Both the position numbers and the translations under genes were made by a program. The notes below the pieces were generated by a model that searched no databases, was not told where the DNA came from, and worked only from the letters and a program-made list of their open reading frames with translations. A stretch of 48,411 bases of DNA from NCBI RefSeq assembly GCF_937891315.1, contig NZ_CALAGI010000045.1:1-48411 (forward strand), read 5' to 3'. Of this stretch, positions 6,756 to 14,803 are shown piece by piece. Source of the DNA: an uncultured Amaricoccus sp. (GTDB taxonomy: Bacteria > Pseudomonadota > Alphaproteobacteria > Rhodobacterales > Rhodobacteraceae). Every line of letters begins with the position of its first letter. Within the stretch, counting starts at the first letter, position 1.

Positions 6756-8411
6756 ATGGCCGAGATCGAGCGCGAATCCATGGAGTACGACGTGGTGATC
6801 GTCGGCGCCGGACCAGCCGGCCTCTCCGCGGCGATCCGGCTGAAGCAGATCGATCCCGAGCTGTCCGTCGTCGTCCTGGAAAAGGGTTCCGAGGTCGGGG
6901 CGCATATCCTGTCCGGCGCGGTGCTCGATCCCGTCGGTATCGAGGCGCTGTTGCCCGACTGGAAAGAGCGCGGCGCGCCGATCAGTACCCGGGTCACCGA
7001 CGACCGGTTCTATTATCTCGGCGCCGGCGGCCAGATCCGCGTTCCGAACTGGCCGATGCCGCCCTTCATGAAGAACCACGGCAACTATATCGTCTCGATG
7101 GCGAATGTCTGCCGCTGGCTCGCCACCCAGGCCGAGGAACTGGGCGTCGAGATCTTCGCCGGCATGTCGGCCAGCGCGCTGGTCTGGGGAGAGGCGGGCG
7201 AGGTGCGCGGCGTCGTCGCCGGCGAGTTCGGGCTTGAGCCGGACCGGACCCCCGGCCCGAACTATGAGCCCGGCATGGAACTGCTCGGCCGCTACGTTTT
7301 CCTCGCCGAGGGCGCGCGCGGCAGCTTGTCGAAGCAGGTGATCGGCCGTTTCGACCTCGCGGCGGGTCGCGAACCGCAGAAATACGGCCTCGGCATGAAG
7401 GAAATCTGGGAGGTGAAGCCCGAGAAACACCGCCTCGGCCAGGTCACCCACACCATGGGCTGGCCGCTCGGCGCCAACGCCGGCGGCGGCTCGTTCATCT
7501 ATCACCTGGAAAACAATCAGGTCTTCGTCGGCTTCGTGGTGCATCTCAACTATGAGAACCCGCACCTCTTTCCTTACATGGAATTCCAGCGCTTCAAGCA
7601 TCATCCGATGGTCGCCGACCTGCTGGAGGGCGGCAAGCGCGTGGCCTATGGCGCGCGGGCGATCACCGAAGGCGGTTGGCAGTCGATCCCGAAGCTGACC
7701 TTTCCCGGCGGCGCGCTGCTCGGCTGCGCCGCCGGCATGGTCAACGTGCCGCGCATCAAGGGCAACCACAATGCCATGCTGTCCGGCATCGCCGCGGCCG
7801 AGGCGGCGGCCGCCGCCATCGCCGAAGGCCGCCGGGGGGACGAACTGGAAGCCTATCCCGCCTCGGTCGAAAGTGGACCGATCGCGGCGGATCTGAAGCC
7901 GGTGCGCAACGTCAAGCCGCTCTGGTCGCACTATGGCCTCGCGACCTCGCTGCTGCTCGGCGGCGCGGACATGTGGATCAATACGATCACCGGAAACCGC
8001 TCGCCGCTCGGCACGATGAAGCACGGCAAGACCGACGCGGCCGCGACCGGGCGGGCCGAACGGTTCGAGAAGATCGACTATCCCAGGCCCGACGGGGTGC
8101 TCAGCTTCGACCGGCTGACCAACGTCGCCTTCTCCTTCACCAACCATGCCGAGGATCAGCCCTGCCACCTGACGCTGCGCGATCCCTGTATCCCGATTGA
8201 GCTGACCCTGCCGCGCTATGACGAGCCGGCGCAGCGCTATTGCCCGGCCGGCGTCTACGAGGTGCTGCGCGACGAGGCGGGCAAGCCGCGGTTCCAGATC
8301 AATTTCCAGAACTGCGTGCACTGCAAGACCTGTGACATCAAGGATCCGCTGCAGAACATCGACTGGACCACGCCGCAGGGTGGGGACGGGCCGAACTATC
8401 CCAACATGTGA
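6756..8411 (+). CDS. electron transfer flavoprotein-ubiquinone oxidoreductase
   Basis: Membrane-associated enzyme of 551 residues that passes electrons from ETF to ubiquinone, connecting acyl-CoA and dimethylglycine/sarcosine-type dehydrogenases to respiration. The FAD-binding GAGPAG motif is near residue 17. The ubiquinone-binding middle region (GGGSFIYHLENNQVFVGFVV, FPGGALLGCAAG) is well conserved. The 4Fe-4S ligands are Cys496 and Cys520, 523 and 526 (CVHCKTC). Length is normal for bacterial ETF-QO. The start at 6756 follows an AGGAGGAAGAGG ribosome site. It may accept electrons from the dimethylglycine dehydrogenase at 41.5-44.1 kb through ETF, but no etfAB is in this window. Confidence 0.93.
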   Translation: MAEIERESMEYDVVIVGAGPAGLSAAIRLKQIDPELSVVVLEKGSEVGAHILSGAVLDPVGIEALLPDWKERGAPISTRVTDDRFYYLGAGGQIRVPNWPMPPFMKNHGNYIVSMANVCRWLATQAEELGVEIFAGMSASALVWGEAGEVRGVVAGEFGLEPDRTPGPNYEPGMELLGRYVFLAEGARGSLSKQVIGRFDLAAGREPQKYGLGMKEIWEVKPEKHRLGQVTHTMGWPLGANAGGGSFIYHLENNQVFVGFVVHLNYENPHLFPYMEFQRFKHHPMVADLLEGGKRVAYGARAITEGGWQSIPKLTFPGGALLGCAAGMVNVPRIKGNHNAMLSGIAAAEAAAAAIAEGRRGDELEAYPASVESGPIAADLKPVRNVKPLWSHYGLATSLLLGGADMWINTITGNRSPLGTMKHGKTDAAATGRAERFEKIDYPRPDGVLSFDRLTNVAFSFTNHAEDQPCHLTLRDPCIPIELTLPRYDEPAQRYCPAGVYEVLRDEAGKPRFQINFQNCVHCKTCDIKDPLQNIDWTTPQGGDGPNYPNM

Positions 8412-8543
8412 TGCCGGCGCGTCCGGGCCGGGATGTGATGGATATGTGATCGGCGGGAGGCGCCGCCCGCTGATTCGCGCGATTGAATCGCCGCCCCGCG
8501 CGACATAGGCTCGACACCGCGCCGCAACCGAGAGATCCGCCCA

Positions 8544-10238
8544 TTGCCGAACCTCATCGCCAAACTGGCCGCCGCCGCCCTGATGGGGCTGGCGTTGTCG
8601 GCCCAGGCCCCGGCGTTCGCCGCCTCGTCGCTCTCGGGCGCGTATCTCGCGGCGATGCAGGCGGATTTTCGCGACGATTACGCGGTGTCCGCGGAATATT
8701 ATGACCGCGCGCTCGCCGAGGATCCCGACAATCTCGCGCTGATCCAGAACGCGCTCGTCGCACGGGTGGCGCTCGGCGACATTCCGGCGGCGCGCGCGCT
8801 CGCGGATCGCCTCGCCGTCGTCCAGCCAGAGAATCAGGTCGCCGCGCTGGTCCGCCTCGCCGTCGCGCTGAAATCGGATGATTTCGCGACGGCGACCACC
8901 GTCCTTCAGGCCTCGGGCGAGGGGATCAATCCGCTGCTCGCCGGTCTCGTTTCCGGCTGGATCGAGGTCGGCAAGGACGATTTCACCGCCGCGCAGGCGA
9001 AGTTCGACGCGATGACCGGCAACGAAGCGCTCGCCGCCTATGGCCAGTTTCACAAGGCGCTGGCGCTCGCGATGGCCGGCGATTTCGTCTCCGCCGAGGC
9101 GATCCTCGCAGGCGGCGAGAACGGCCCGCTCCATCTCAACCGCGCCGCGCTGATCGCCCATGCCGAGGTGCTGGCCCAGATCGACCGCGAGGCGGACGCC
9201 GCCGCGCTCCTGAACGAGGCGCTCTCGACCGGGATGCCCGACGCCACTCTGGTCGCGCTCCGCGACCGGCTGGTCGCCGGGGAGGAAGTCCCGTTCGACG
9301 AGGTGACCGAGGCCCGCGACGGCGCCGCCGAGGCGTTCCTGACCCTGGCCGAGGCGCTCAATACCGAGGATACCGCGCGGGTCGCGCTGATCCATGCCCG
9401 GCTCGCCGCCTATGTCAGTCCGGGCATGGTCGAAGCCGATCTTCTCGCCGCGGACATTCTCGAATCCGAAGGGCAGTTCGCGCTGGCGACCGAGGCGCTG
9501 ACCGAGGTGCCGCGCGACTCGCCCTGGTTCGTCGTCTCCGAAATTCACCGGGCCAATACCCAGCGCATCGCTGGCGACGCGGCGGGCGGCATCGCCACGC
9601 TGCGCGCGCTCGCCGCGAGCCACACGGACCAGATCGAGGTGCAGTCCGCCCTCGGCGATGCCTTGCGTAGCGACAACCAGTTCGCCCCCGCCGTCGCCGC
9701 CTATACCGCGGCGATCGATCTCATCGACAAGCCGACGGCGGTGCATTGGGTGCTCTATTATACCCGCGGTATCTCGAACGAACGGGCGGGGAACTGGAAC
9801 GACGCCGAGGCCGATTTCCGCGAGGCGCTGGTCCTGCGCCCGGACCAGCCGGTGGTATTGAACTATCTCGGCTATTCGCTGGTCGAGAAGGGCCAGGATC
9901 TCGACGAGGCGCTCGACATGATCCAGCGCGCGGTCAAGGGCCAGCCCGACGACGGCTATATCACCGATTCGCTCGGCTGGGTCTATTACCGGCTCGGTCG
10001 CTATCAGGACGCGGTGGCGCCGATGGAGCGCGCGGTCGAGCTGGAACCGGTGGATCCGGTGGTGAACGACCATCTCGGCGACGTGCTCTGGATGGTCGGG
10101 CGCAAGCGCGAGGCGGATTTCCAATGGCGCCGCGCGCTGTCCTTCGGTCCCGGCGACGGCGAGGATCTCGACATGGATCGGGTGCGCAAGAAGCTCGAGG
10201 TCGGTCTCGATCAGGTGCTGGCCGAGGAAAACGGCTGA
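8544..10238 (+). CDS. secreted or periplasmic TPR-repeat protein
   Basis: Protein of 564 residues beginning at a TTG, with a clear signal peptide (LIAKLAAAALMGLALSAQ, cleavage after AFA near residue 26). The rest is almost entirely helical tetratricopeptide repeats, best seen as DDYAVSAEYYDRALAEDPDN near the start and VVLNYLGYSLVEKGQDLDEA and SLGWVYYRLGRYQDAV near the end. Such proteins are scaffolds for envelope complexes; the partner is unknown. It lies directly upstream of ispE with five bases between, a linkage common in Rhodobacterales. The TTG is preferred because it alone includes the full signal peptide. Confidence 0.85.
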   Translation: MPNLIAKLAAAALMGLALSAQAPAFAASSLSGAYLAAMQADFRDDYAVSAEYYDRALAEDPDNLALIQNALVARVALGDIPAARALADRLAVVQPENQVAALVRLAVALKSDDFATATTVLQASGEGINPLLAGLVSGWIEVGKDDFTAAQAKFDAMTGNEALAAYGQFHKALALAMAGDFVSAEAILAGGENGPLHLNRAALIAHAEVLAQIDREADAAALLNEALSTGMPDATLVALRDRLVAGEEVPFDEVTEARDGAAEAFLTLAEALNTEDTARVALIHARLAAYVSPGMVEADLLAADILESEGQFALATEALTEVPRDSPWFVVSEIHRANTQRIAGDAAGGIATLRALAASHTDQIEVQSALGDALRSDNQFAPAVAAYTAAIDLIDKPTAVHWVLYYTRGISNERAGNWNDAEADFREALVLRPDQPVVLNYLGYSLVEKGQDLDEALDMIQRAVKGQPDDGYITDSLGWVYYRLGRYQDAVAPMERAVELEPVDPVVNDHLGDVLWMVGRKREADFQWRRALSFGPGDGEDLDMDRVRKKLEVGLDQVLAEENG

Positions 10239-10243
10239 CGCGC

Positions 10244-11092
10244 ATGATCCCCCCGCTGGCGGAACACGCGCCCGCCAAGATCAATCTCACGCTGCACGTG
10301 ACCGGCCGTCGGGCCGATGGCTATCACCTGCTCGACAGCCTCGTGGTCTTCGCCGGCGTCGGCGACCTGGTCGAGGCGGAGCCGGCGCGCGGCCTGTCCC
10401 TGACGCTCGACGGTCCCTTCGGCCGCGATCTCGGCGCGGGGGCGGACAATCTCGTCCTGCGCGCCGCGCTTGCCTTGCGCCCGGACGGGCAGGGCGCCGC
10501 GCTGCGGCTGACGAAGGCGCTGCCGGTGGCGAGCGGCATCGGCGGCGGCTCGGCCGACGCGGCCGCGGCCCTGCGCCTGCTCAGGCGGATGTGGGACGCG
10601 CCGCCGCTCCCGCCCGAGGCGGTGCTGGCGCTGGGCGCCGACGTGCCGGTCTGCCTCGACGGCCGGCCGCGGCGCATGTCGGGGATCGGCGAGCGGCTGG
10701 CGCCCTTCGCGCCGCCGCCGTTCTGGATGCTGCTGGTCAATCCGGGCGCGCGGGTCTCGACCGGCGCGGTTTTCGCCCGTCTTGCCAGCCGCGACAATCC
10801 GCCGATGCCGGAACCGCCGCCCCTGCCCGACGCCGAGGCGCTGTTCGCCTTCCTCGCCGCCCAGCGCAACGACCTGCAGGCGCCGGCCGAGGCCGTCGCG
10901 CCGGAGATCGCCGAGACGCTGGCGGCGCTCGCCGCGCAGCGTGATTGCCGGCTGGCGCGGATGTCGGGGTCGGGCGCGACCTGCTTCGGCCTCTTCGCCG
11001 ACGCCGCGCCGATGCACGCCGCCGCCGACGCGCTGCGCCGCGCCCGGCCCGGCTGGTGGATCGCGGCGACGGATGTCGGCGCGCGGGGCTGA
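10244..11092 (+). CDS. ispE: 4-diphosphocytidyl-2-C-methyl-D-erythritol kinase
   Basis: GHMP-family kinase of 282 residues that phosphorylates CDP-methylerythritol in the MEP route to isoprenoids. Seen in the sequence: the N-terminal APAKINLTLHVTGRRADGYH signature, the ATP loop LPVASGIGGGSADAAAALR, and the C-terminal RMSGSGATCFGLF motif. It follows the TPR gene after five bases and is convergent with a small membrane protein and the polyprenyl synthase, which uses the same precursors. The start ATG is fixed by family alignment and the short gap. Confidence 0.95.
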   Translation: MIPPLAEHAPAKINLTLHVTGRRADGYHLLDSLVVFAGVGDLVEAEPARGLSLTLDGPFGRDLGAGADNLVLRAALALRPDGQGAALRLTKALPVASGIGGGSADAAAALRLLRRMWDAPPLPPEAVLALGADVPVCLDGRPRRMSGIGERLAPFAPPPFWMLLVNPGARVSTGAVFARLASRDNPPMPEPPPLPDAEALFAFLAAQRNDLQAPAEAVAPEIAETLAALAAQRDCRLARMSGSGATCFGLFADAAPMHAAADALRRARPGWWIAATDVGARG

Positions 11093-11116
11093 GTCCGAGA
11101 GGTCGGAGCCGTCGGG

Positions 11117-11266
11117 TCAGTTGTTCGCGGGCGCCGCCGGCGCGGGAGTCGTCGCCGCGGGCGGCGGGACCGGCGCGGGCGCCTGCGCGCCGGTCCCGCC
11201 GAACAGCAGGAAGGCGAGCGCGATCAGGATCGCGGCGCCTGCGAGGATCATGTTTCTCTGGGCCAT
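11117..11266 (-). CDS. small single-pass membrane protein with proline-rich tail
   Basis: Reading frame of 49 residues: MAQRNMILAGAAILIALAF forms one membrane segment or uncleaved signal, followed by an alanine/proline-rich tail (APAPVPPPAATTPAPAAP) ending in NN. The ATG is preceded by CGGGGGAAA. It lies between ispE and the polyprenyl synthase on the minus strand. No family recognised; codon third positions are GC-rich as in neighbours, which supports coding. Confidence 0.55.
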   Translation of the reverse strand: MAQRNMILAGAAILIALAFLLFGGTGAQAPAPVPPPAATTPAPAAPANN

Positions 11267-11375
11267 CGGTTTCCCCCGGATGAATGGTCCGGCTAGAGAT
11301 GGGGCACCGCCGGCCTCGCCGCAACCGCCCCGGCGAGCCGCGCCGACGACCTTGCCGGATCGCCGATGACGAACG

Positions 11376-12377
11376 TCAGTCCAACCGGGCGACGACGAAA
11401 TCGGCGAGATCGGAGAGGATCGCGCGGATCTGGCCGGCCGGGAGGGGCGCGAGGGCGCGGCGGGCGCGGGCGGCGTGTTCCATCGCGGTTTCCCTCGCGC
11501 TCTCGAGGCTGCCGTGGCGGGCCATCAGTTCGAGCGCGGTTTCGAGATCGCCCTCGCGCTGCTGACCCTTCTCGATCGCCCGCACCCAGAAGGCCCGCTC
11601 CTCGGCGTTCGCCCCCGCCACCGCGCGGATCACCGGCAGCGACATCTTCCGCTCGCGGAAATCGTCGCCGACATTCTTGCCGAGCGTCGCGCTGATCCCG
11701 CCATAGTCGAGCAGATCGTCGGCGATCTGGAAGCTGACCCCGAGTGCGTCGCCATATTCGCGCAGCGCCAGCACCTGCTCCTCCGGTGCCTTGGCAATCA
11801 CCCCGCCGACCTCGGTCGCCGCCGAGAACAGCGCCGCGGTCTTGCCGCGCACCACCCTGAGATAGATCTCCTCGGTGGTTGCGAGGCTCGCGGCGGCCGT
11901 CAGTTGCAGCACCTCGCCCTCGGCGATCACCGCCGCCGCGTTCGACAGGATGTTGAGCGCCCGCAGATCGCCGGTCTCGACCATCAGCTGGAAGGAGCGG
12001 GCGAAGAGATAGTCGCCGACCAGCACGCTCGACTTGTTGTCCCAGAGCAGGTTCGCCGTCGGCCGTCCCCGTCGCCGCTCGCTCTCGTCGACCACGTCAT
12101 CATGCAGCAGCGTCGCGGTATGGATGAACTCGACCGTCGCCGCCAGCCGGGCATGGTCGAACCCCTGATAGCCGCAGAGCCGCGCGGCGGCGAGCGTCAG
12201 CAAGGGCCGCAACCGCTTGCCGCCGGCCTCGACCAGATGCGCCGTCACCTCGGGAATGCGCGGCGCGTGCTCGCTTGCCATGCGGGCGCGGATCAGCGCG
12301 TTCACCGCCGCCATATCCTCGGCCAGCACCGACTGCAGGGTCTCGATCGGGGTCGCCACGCGCGCGGGGGTGTTCAT
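11376..12377 (-). CDS. long-chain polyprenyl diphosphate synthase (ubiquinone side chain)
   Basis: Trans-prenyltransferase of 333 residues that extends farnesyl diphosphate with isopentenyl diphosphate, here probably to the C50 chain used for ubiquinone-10. Both aspartate-rich motifs are present: FIHTATLLHDDVVDESE with GRP after it, and FQIADDLLDYGG. KRLRPLLTLAAA near residue 55 is the IPP-binding region. The product chain length cannot be read securely from the sequence. The start at 12377 is the first ATG giving the family N-terminus. It is divergent from the DUF2007 gene with only 48 bases between. Confidence 0.92.
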   Translation of the reverse strand: MNTPARVATPIETLQSVLAEDMAAVNALIRARMASEHAPRIPEVTAHLVEAGGKRLRPLLTLAAARLCGYQGFDHARLAATVEFIHTATLLHDDVVDESERRRGRPTANLLWDNKSSVLVGDYLFARSFQLMVETGDLRALNILSNAAAVIAEGEVLQLTAAASLATTEEIYLRVVRGKTAALFSAATEVGGVIAKAPEEQVLALREYGDALGVSFQIADDLLDYGGISATLGKNVGDDFRERKMSLPVIRAVAGANAEERAFWVRAIEKGQQREGDLETALELMARHGSLESARETAMEHAARARRALAPLPAGQIRAILSDLADFVVARLD

Positions 12378-12425
12378 CGCTGTTCGCTCTCGACCTCGGC
12401 AGGCGCGGGATCTAGGTTCGCGGCG

Positions 12426-12647
12426 ATGAAGGAAATCCTGCGCACCACGGACCCCACGATCATCGCCTTTGCCACCGCCTTGCTGCGCGCGGAGGATATA
12501 GACTGCTTCGTTCTGGACGTCCATATGAGCGTGCTCGAAGGCGGGATCGGCCTGTTTCCCCAGCGCCTGGTGGCCGCCGACCGCGATGCCTTCCGAGTGC
12601 GCGCGATCCTGACCGACAACGGGATCGAGGATCTGTCGCCGGCATGA
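12426..12647 (+). CDS. DUF2007 family protein
   Basis: Small protein of 73 residues (MKEILRTTDPTIIAFATALL, then IDCFVLDVHMSVLEGGIGLF and RLVAADRDAFRVRAIL). It matches the DUF2007 family, sometimes called putative signal-transducing or PII-like, whose role is unknown. It starts 48 bases from the divergent polyprenyl synthase and is followed after ten bases by the methyltransferase, so the two are likely one operon. Confidence 0.85.
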   Translation: MKEILRTTDPTIIAFATALLRAEDIDCFVLDVHMSVLEGGIGLFPQRLVAADRDAFRVRAILTDNGIEDLSPA

Positions 12648-12657
12648 GCGGGCCGCG

Positions 12658-13491
12658 GTGACCGAAGAAGGCGTCCCGACCGAGCGGACCGAGGCCGCCG
12701 GGCTGGACGCCGGCCTCGGGCCGCTCAGTCGGGACGACTTCCTCGGCGGACGGCTCCGGCTCTGGCAGCCGGTCAATGGCTATCGGGCGGCGATCGATCC
12801 GGTGCTGCTCGCCGCCTTCGTCGCGGCGGCGCCGGGGGAGCGGGTTCTGGAACTCGGCTGCGGCGCCGGCATCGCTTCGTTGTGCCTCGCGGCGCGGGTG
12901 TCGGGACTGACGCTCCGCGGCCTTGAGCTTCAGCCGGGCTACGCCGCCCTCGCCCGCCGCAACGCCGCCGAGAACGGCCTCGCGCTCGATGTCTGCGAGG
13001 GCGACCTGCGACGGCCACCCGCCGCCCTTCGGGCGCTGGGCTTTCATCAGGTGCTGGCCAATCCGCCCTTCCATCCGGCCGGCGCGGTGACCCCGCCGGA
13101 CGACCCCGGCCGCGACCGCGCGCATCGCGAGGAGGCGACGCTCGCCGACTGGATCGCGTGCGGGCTGCGGCGGCTGCTGCCGGGGGGGCGGCTGACGCTG
13201 ATCCATCGGGCGGAGCGGTTGGGGGCGATTCTCGCCGCGGTGGAGGGGGCGGCGGGCGCGGTCGAGATTCTGCCGGTCGCGCCCAGATCCGGCGCGGCGG
13301 CGGCCCGGGTTCTGGTCCGTTGCCGCAAGGGGAGCGCCGCGCCGCTGACCCTGCTGCCGCCGCTCATCCTGCACCGGGGCGCGTCGCACGCCGAGGATGA
13401 TGGCGCCTACGCCGCCGAACCGGAGGCGATTCTGCGCGAGGGCGCGGCCTTGTCGCGCGGCGCGGGGCCGGCCGACCGCTCGTTCTTGTGA
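12658..13491 (+). CDS. class I SAM methyltransferase, tRNA1(Val) adenine-N6 methyltransferase-like
   Basis: Protein of 277 residues from a GTG start. The Rossmann SAM loop VLELGCGAGIASL is followed by the catalytic NPPF motif (VLANPPFHPAG) typical of N6-adenine and N5-glutamine methyltransferases. SRDDFLGGRLRLWQPVNGYRAAIDPVLLA near the N-terminus is the TrmN6/YfiC pattern, whose known substrate is A37 of tRNA1(Val). The exact substrate is inferred from the family. Likely co-transcribed with the DUF2007 gene. Confidence 0.85.
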   Translation: MTEEGVPTERTEAAGLDAGLGPLSRDDFLGGRLRLWQPVNGYRAAIDPVLLAAFVAAAPGERVLELGCGAGIASLCLAARVSGLTLRGLELQPGYAALARRNAAENGLALDVCEGDLRRPPAALRALGFHQVLANPPFHPAGAVTPPDDPGRDRAHREEATLADWIACGLRRLLPGGRLTLIHRAERLGAILAAVEGAAGAVEILPVAPRSGAAAARVLVRCRKGSAAPLTLLPPLILHRGASHAEDDGAYAAEPEAILREGAALSRGAGPADRSFL

Positions 13492-13578
13492 AGCTGGTCG
13501 GGGCTTCGGTTTTGGTGACAGGCGGCTCAATCCATGGTTTACTGATCCGGTTGGAAACAGCCGCGTAGGAGGATAAGC

Positions 13579-13749
13579 ATGAGCCTGGGTTCTCACCTGA
13601 CGGAGCTCCGCAAGAAGCATCAGGCGCTGTCCGAGGTCATCGAAGCCGAGCAGAGGATGCCGGCGTCGGACGACATGAACATCAAGCAACTCAAGCTCAA
13701 GAAGCTGTATCTGAAGGAAGAGATCGAACGGCTGTCGACTCAGGTCTGA
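13579..13749 (+). CDS. DUF465 (YdcH-like) small protein
   Basis: Protein of 56 residues, MSLGSHLTELRKKHQALSEV then NIKQLKLKKLYLKEEIERL, a two-helix coiled-coil hairpin typical of DUF465. AGGAGGATAAGC before the ATG is a strong ribosome site. It is followed closely by a terminator hairpin, so it is probably a monocistronic unit. Function unknown. Confidence 0.85.
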   Translation: MSLGSHLTELRKKHQALSEVIEAEQRMPASDDMNIKQLKLKKLYLKEEIERLSTQV

Positions 13750-13776
13750 CGGCGACCCCGTGTCTCCCGAAAATTC

Positions 13777-13804
13777 GCGGCCGCTCCGTCATCGGAGCGG
13801 CCGC
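13777..13804 (+). terminator. rho-independent-type terminator after the DUF465 gene
   Basis: A 12-bp perfect stem GCGGCCGCTCCG/CGGAGCGGCCGC with a TCAT loop, 28 bases after the DUF465 stop. The downstream tract is only mildly T-rich (TCTGGTTCTC). AAAATT on the other side lets it also serve the convergent hydrolase gene. Confidence 0.65.
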
Positions 13805-13825
13805 TCTGGTTCTCCGGGATCCGGC

Positions 13826-14566
13826 CTAGAGAATCTCCTCAAGGGTTCGGGCGGTCAGTTCGAGGTTCTCCGGCGCGCTGAATCGATGATCGGCGCCCTT
13901 GACGAGCGTCAGGCGCAGATCCTCCGCCGTCGCGTGCGCGAGGATGCGCAGTGCGACGGAGGTATCGACGTCCTCGTCCGCGGTGCCATGCAGCAGGCGA
14001 ACCGGGAAGGGCAGGTCAAGCGGGTCGCGCAGGACGAGATTGCGGCGCCCATCCTCGATCAGACGCCGCGTGATGACGTAAGGCTCGTCCGAATAGTCGG
14101 AGGGCACCGCGAGCGCGCCCTCGGAGGACAGCCGCCGGCGCTGGTCCTCGGAAAAGTTCGCCCACATCGAATCCTCGGTGAAGTCCGGCGCCGCCGCGAT
14201 TCCGACAAGGCCGCGCAGCCGGCCCGGTAATCGCGTGGCGAGCAGGAGTGCGATCCAACCGCCCATGCTGGAGCCGACGAGGATCTGCGGGCCCTCGGTC
14301 AGGTGGGTGAGCGCGTCGGCCGCGTCGCGCGCCCAGTCGCCGACGCAGCCGTCGCGGAACAGCCCCGACGAGGCGCCATGGCCGGTGTAGTCGAAGCGCA
14401 GGAAGCCGAGGCCCCGCGCCCTGGCCCAGGCTTCGAGGAACTGCGCCTTGGTGCCGGTCATGTCCGAGCGGAAGCCGCCGAGAAAGACGACGCCCGGACC
14501 GCGGCCACGGGTCCGATGATAGGCGAGGGCGCGGCCGTCGGGCAGGGTCAGGGTTTCATGGGTCAT
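13826..14566 (-). CDS. alpha/beta hydrolase
   Basis: Hydrolase of 246 residues. Nucleophile elbow GSSMGG near residue 99, oxyanion region FLGGFRSDM, and a C-terminal DADHR-type end (KGADHRFSAPENL) with the catalytic His; an acidic residue in LLHGTADEDVDTS is the likely Asp. This layout resembles ABHD10/mycophenolic-acid-acyl-glucuronide esterase relatives in alphaproteobacteria. Substrate unknown. It converges on the DUF465 gene and is divergent from thrS. Confidence 0.82.
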   Translation of the reverse strand: MTHETLTLPDGRALAYHRTRGRGPGVVFLGGFRSDMTGTKAQFLEAWARARGLGFLRFDYTGHGASSGLFRDGCVGDWARDAADALTHLTEGPQILVGSSMGGWIALLLATRLPGRLRGLVGIAAAPDFTEDSMWANFSEDQRRRLSSEGALAVPSDYSDEPYVITRRLIEDGRRNLVLRDPLDLPFPVRLLHGTADEDVDTSVALRILAHATAEDLRLTLVKGADHRFSAPENLELTARTLEEIL

Positions 14567-14581
14567 GGCGCTGTCCTAAGA

Positions 14582-14681
14582 GCGATATCCAACCGGACGG
14601 AATCGTCCGGTGATCAGGATATCGCGTCACATCAAGAATCCAGAGCGGACCACCCGGCTCCATCGGGTCGGACCCCGCTCT
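14582..14681. repeat. nested palindromes in the hydrolase-thrS gap
   Basis: Two compound hairpins. The first has outer arms GCGATATCC (14582-14590) and GGATATCGC (14617-14625), with an inner ACCGGACG-GAAT-CGTCCGGT. The second has arms AGAGCGG (14642-14648) and CCGCTCT (14675-14681) with inner ACCCG/CGGGT. This mosaic style resembles intergenic palindromic elements of alphaproteobacteria (RIME-like). Confidence 0.5.
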
Positions 14682-14717
14682 AGCAATCGGGGGCCGGTCG
14701 CGTCACGCGGATTCCAT

Positions 14718-14747
14718 TTGACAGCCGCGAGGGCGCGGACCTATCGG
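14718..14747 (+). promoter_or_regulatory. candidate sigma-70 promoter of thrS
   Basis: TTGACA at 14718-14723, an 18-base spacer and TATCGG at 14742-14747, ending 56 bases before the thrS start. The -35 box is perfect and the -10 box weak. Confidence 0.35.
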
Positions 14748-14803
14748 TCAGGCTCCCTGAGACCCGGGCGTGCCGTGGGCGCCGAACCCGAAGGAGAACG
14801 ACG

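Noticed and set aside
6738..10124. Very long minus-strand open frame opposite ETF-QO and the TPR gene
   Set aside because: It is the antisense shadow of high-GC plus-strand genes; its protein is Arg/His/Pro-rich without family patterns.
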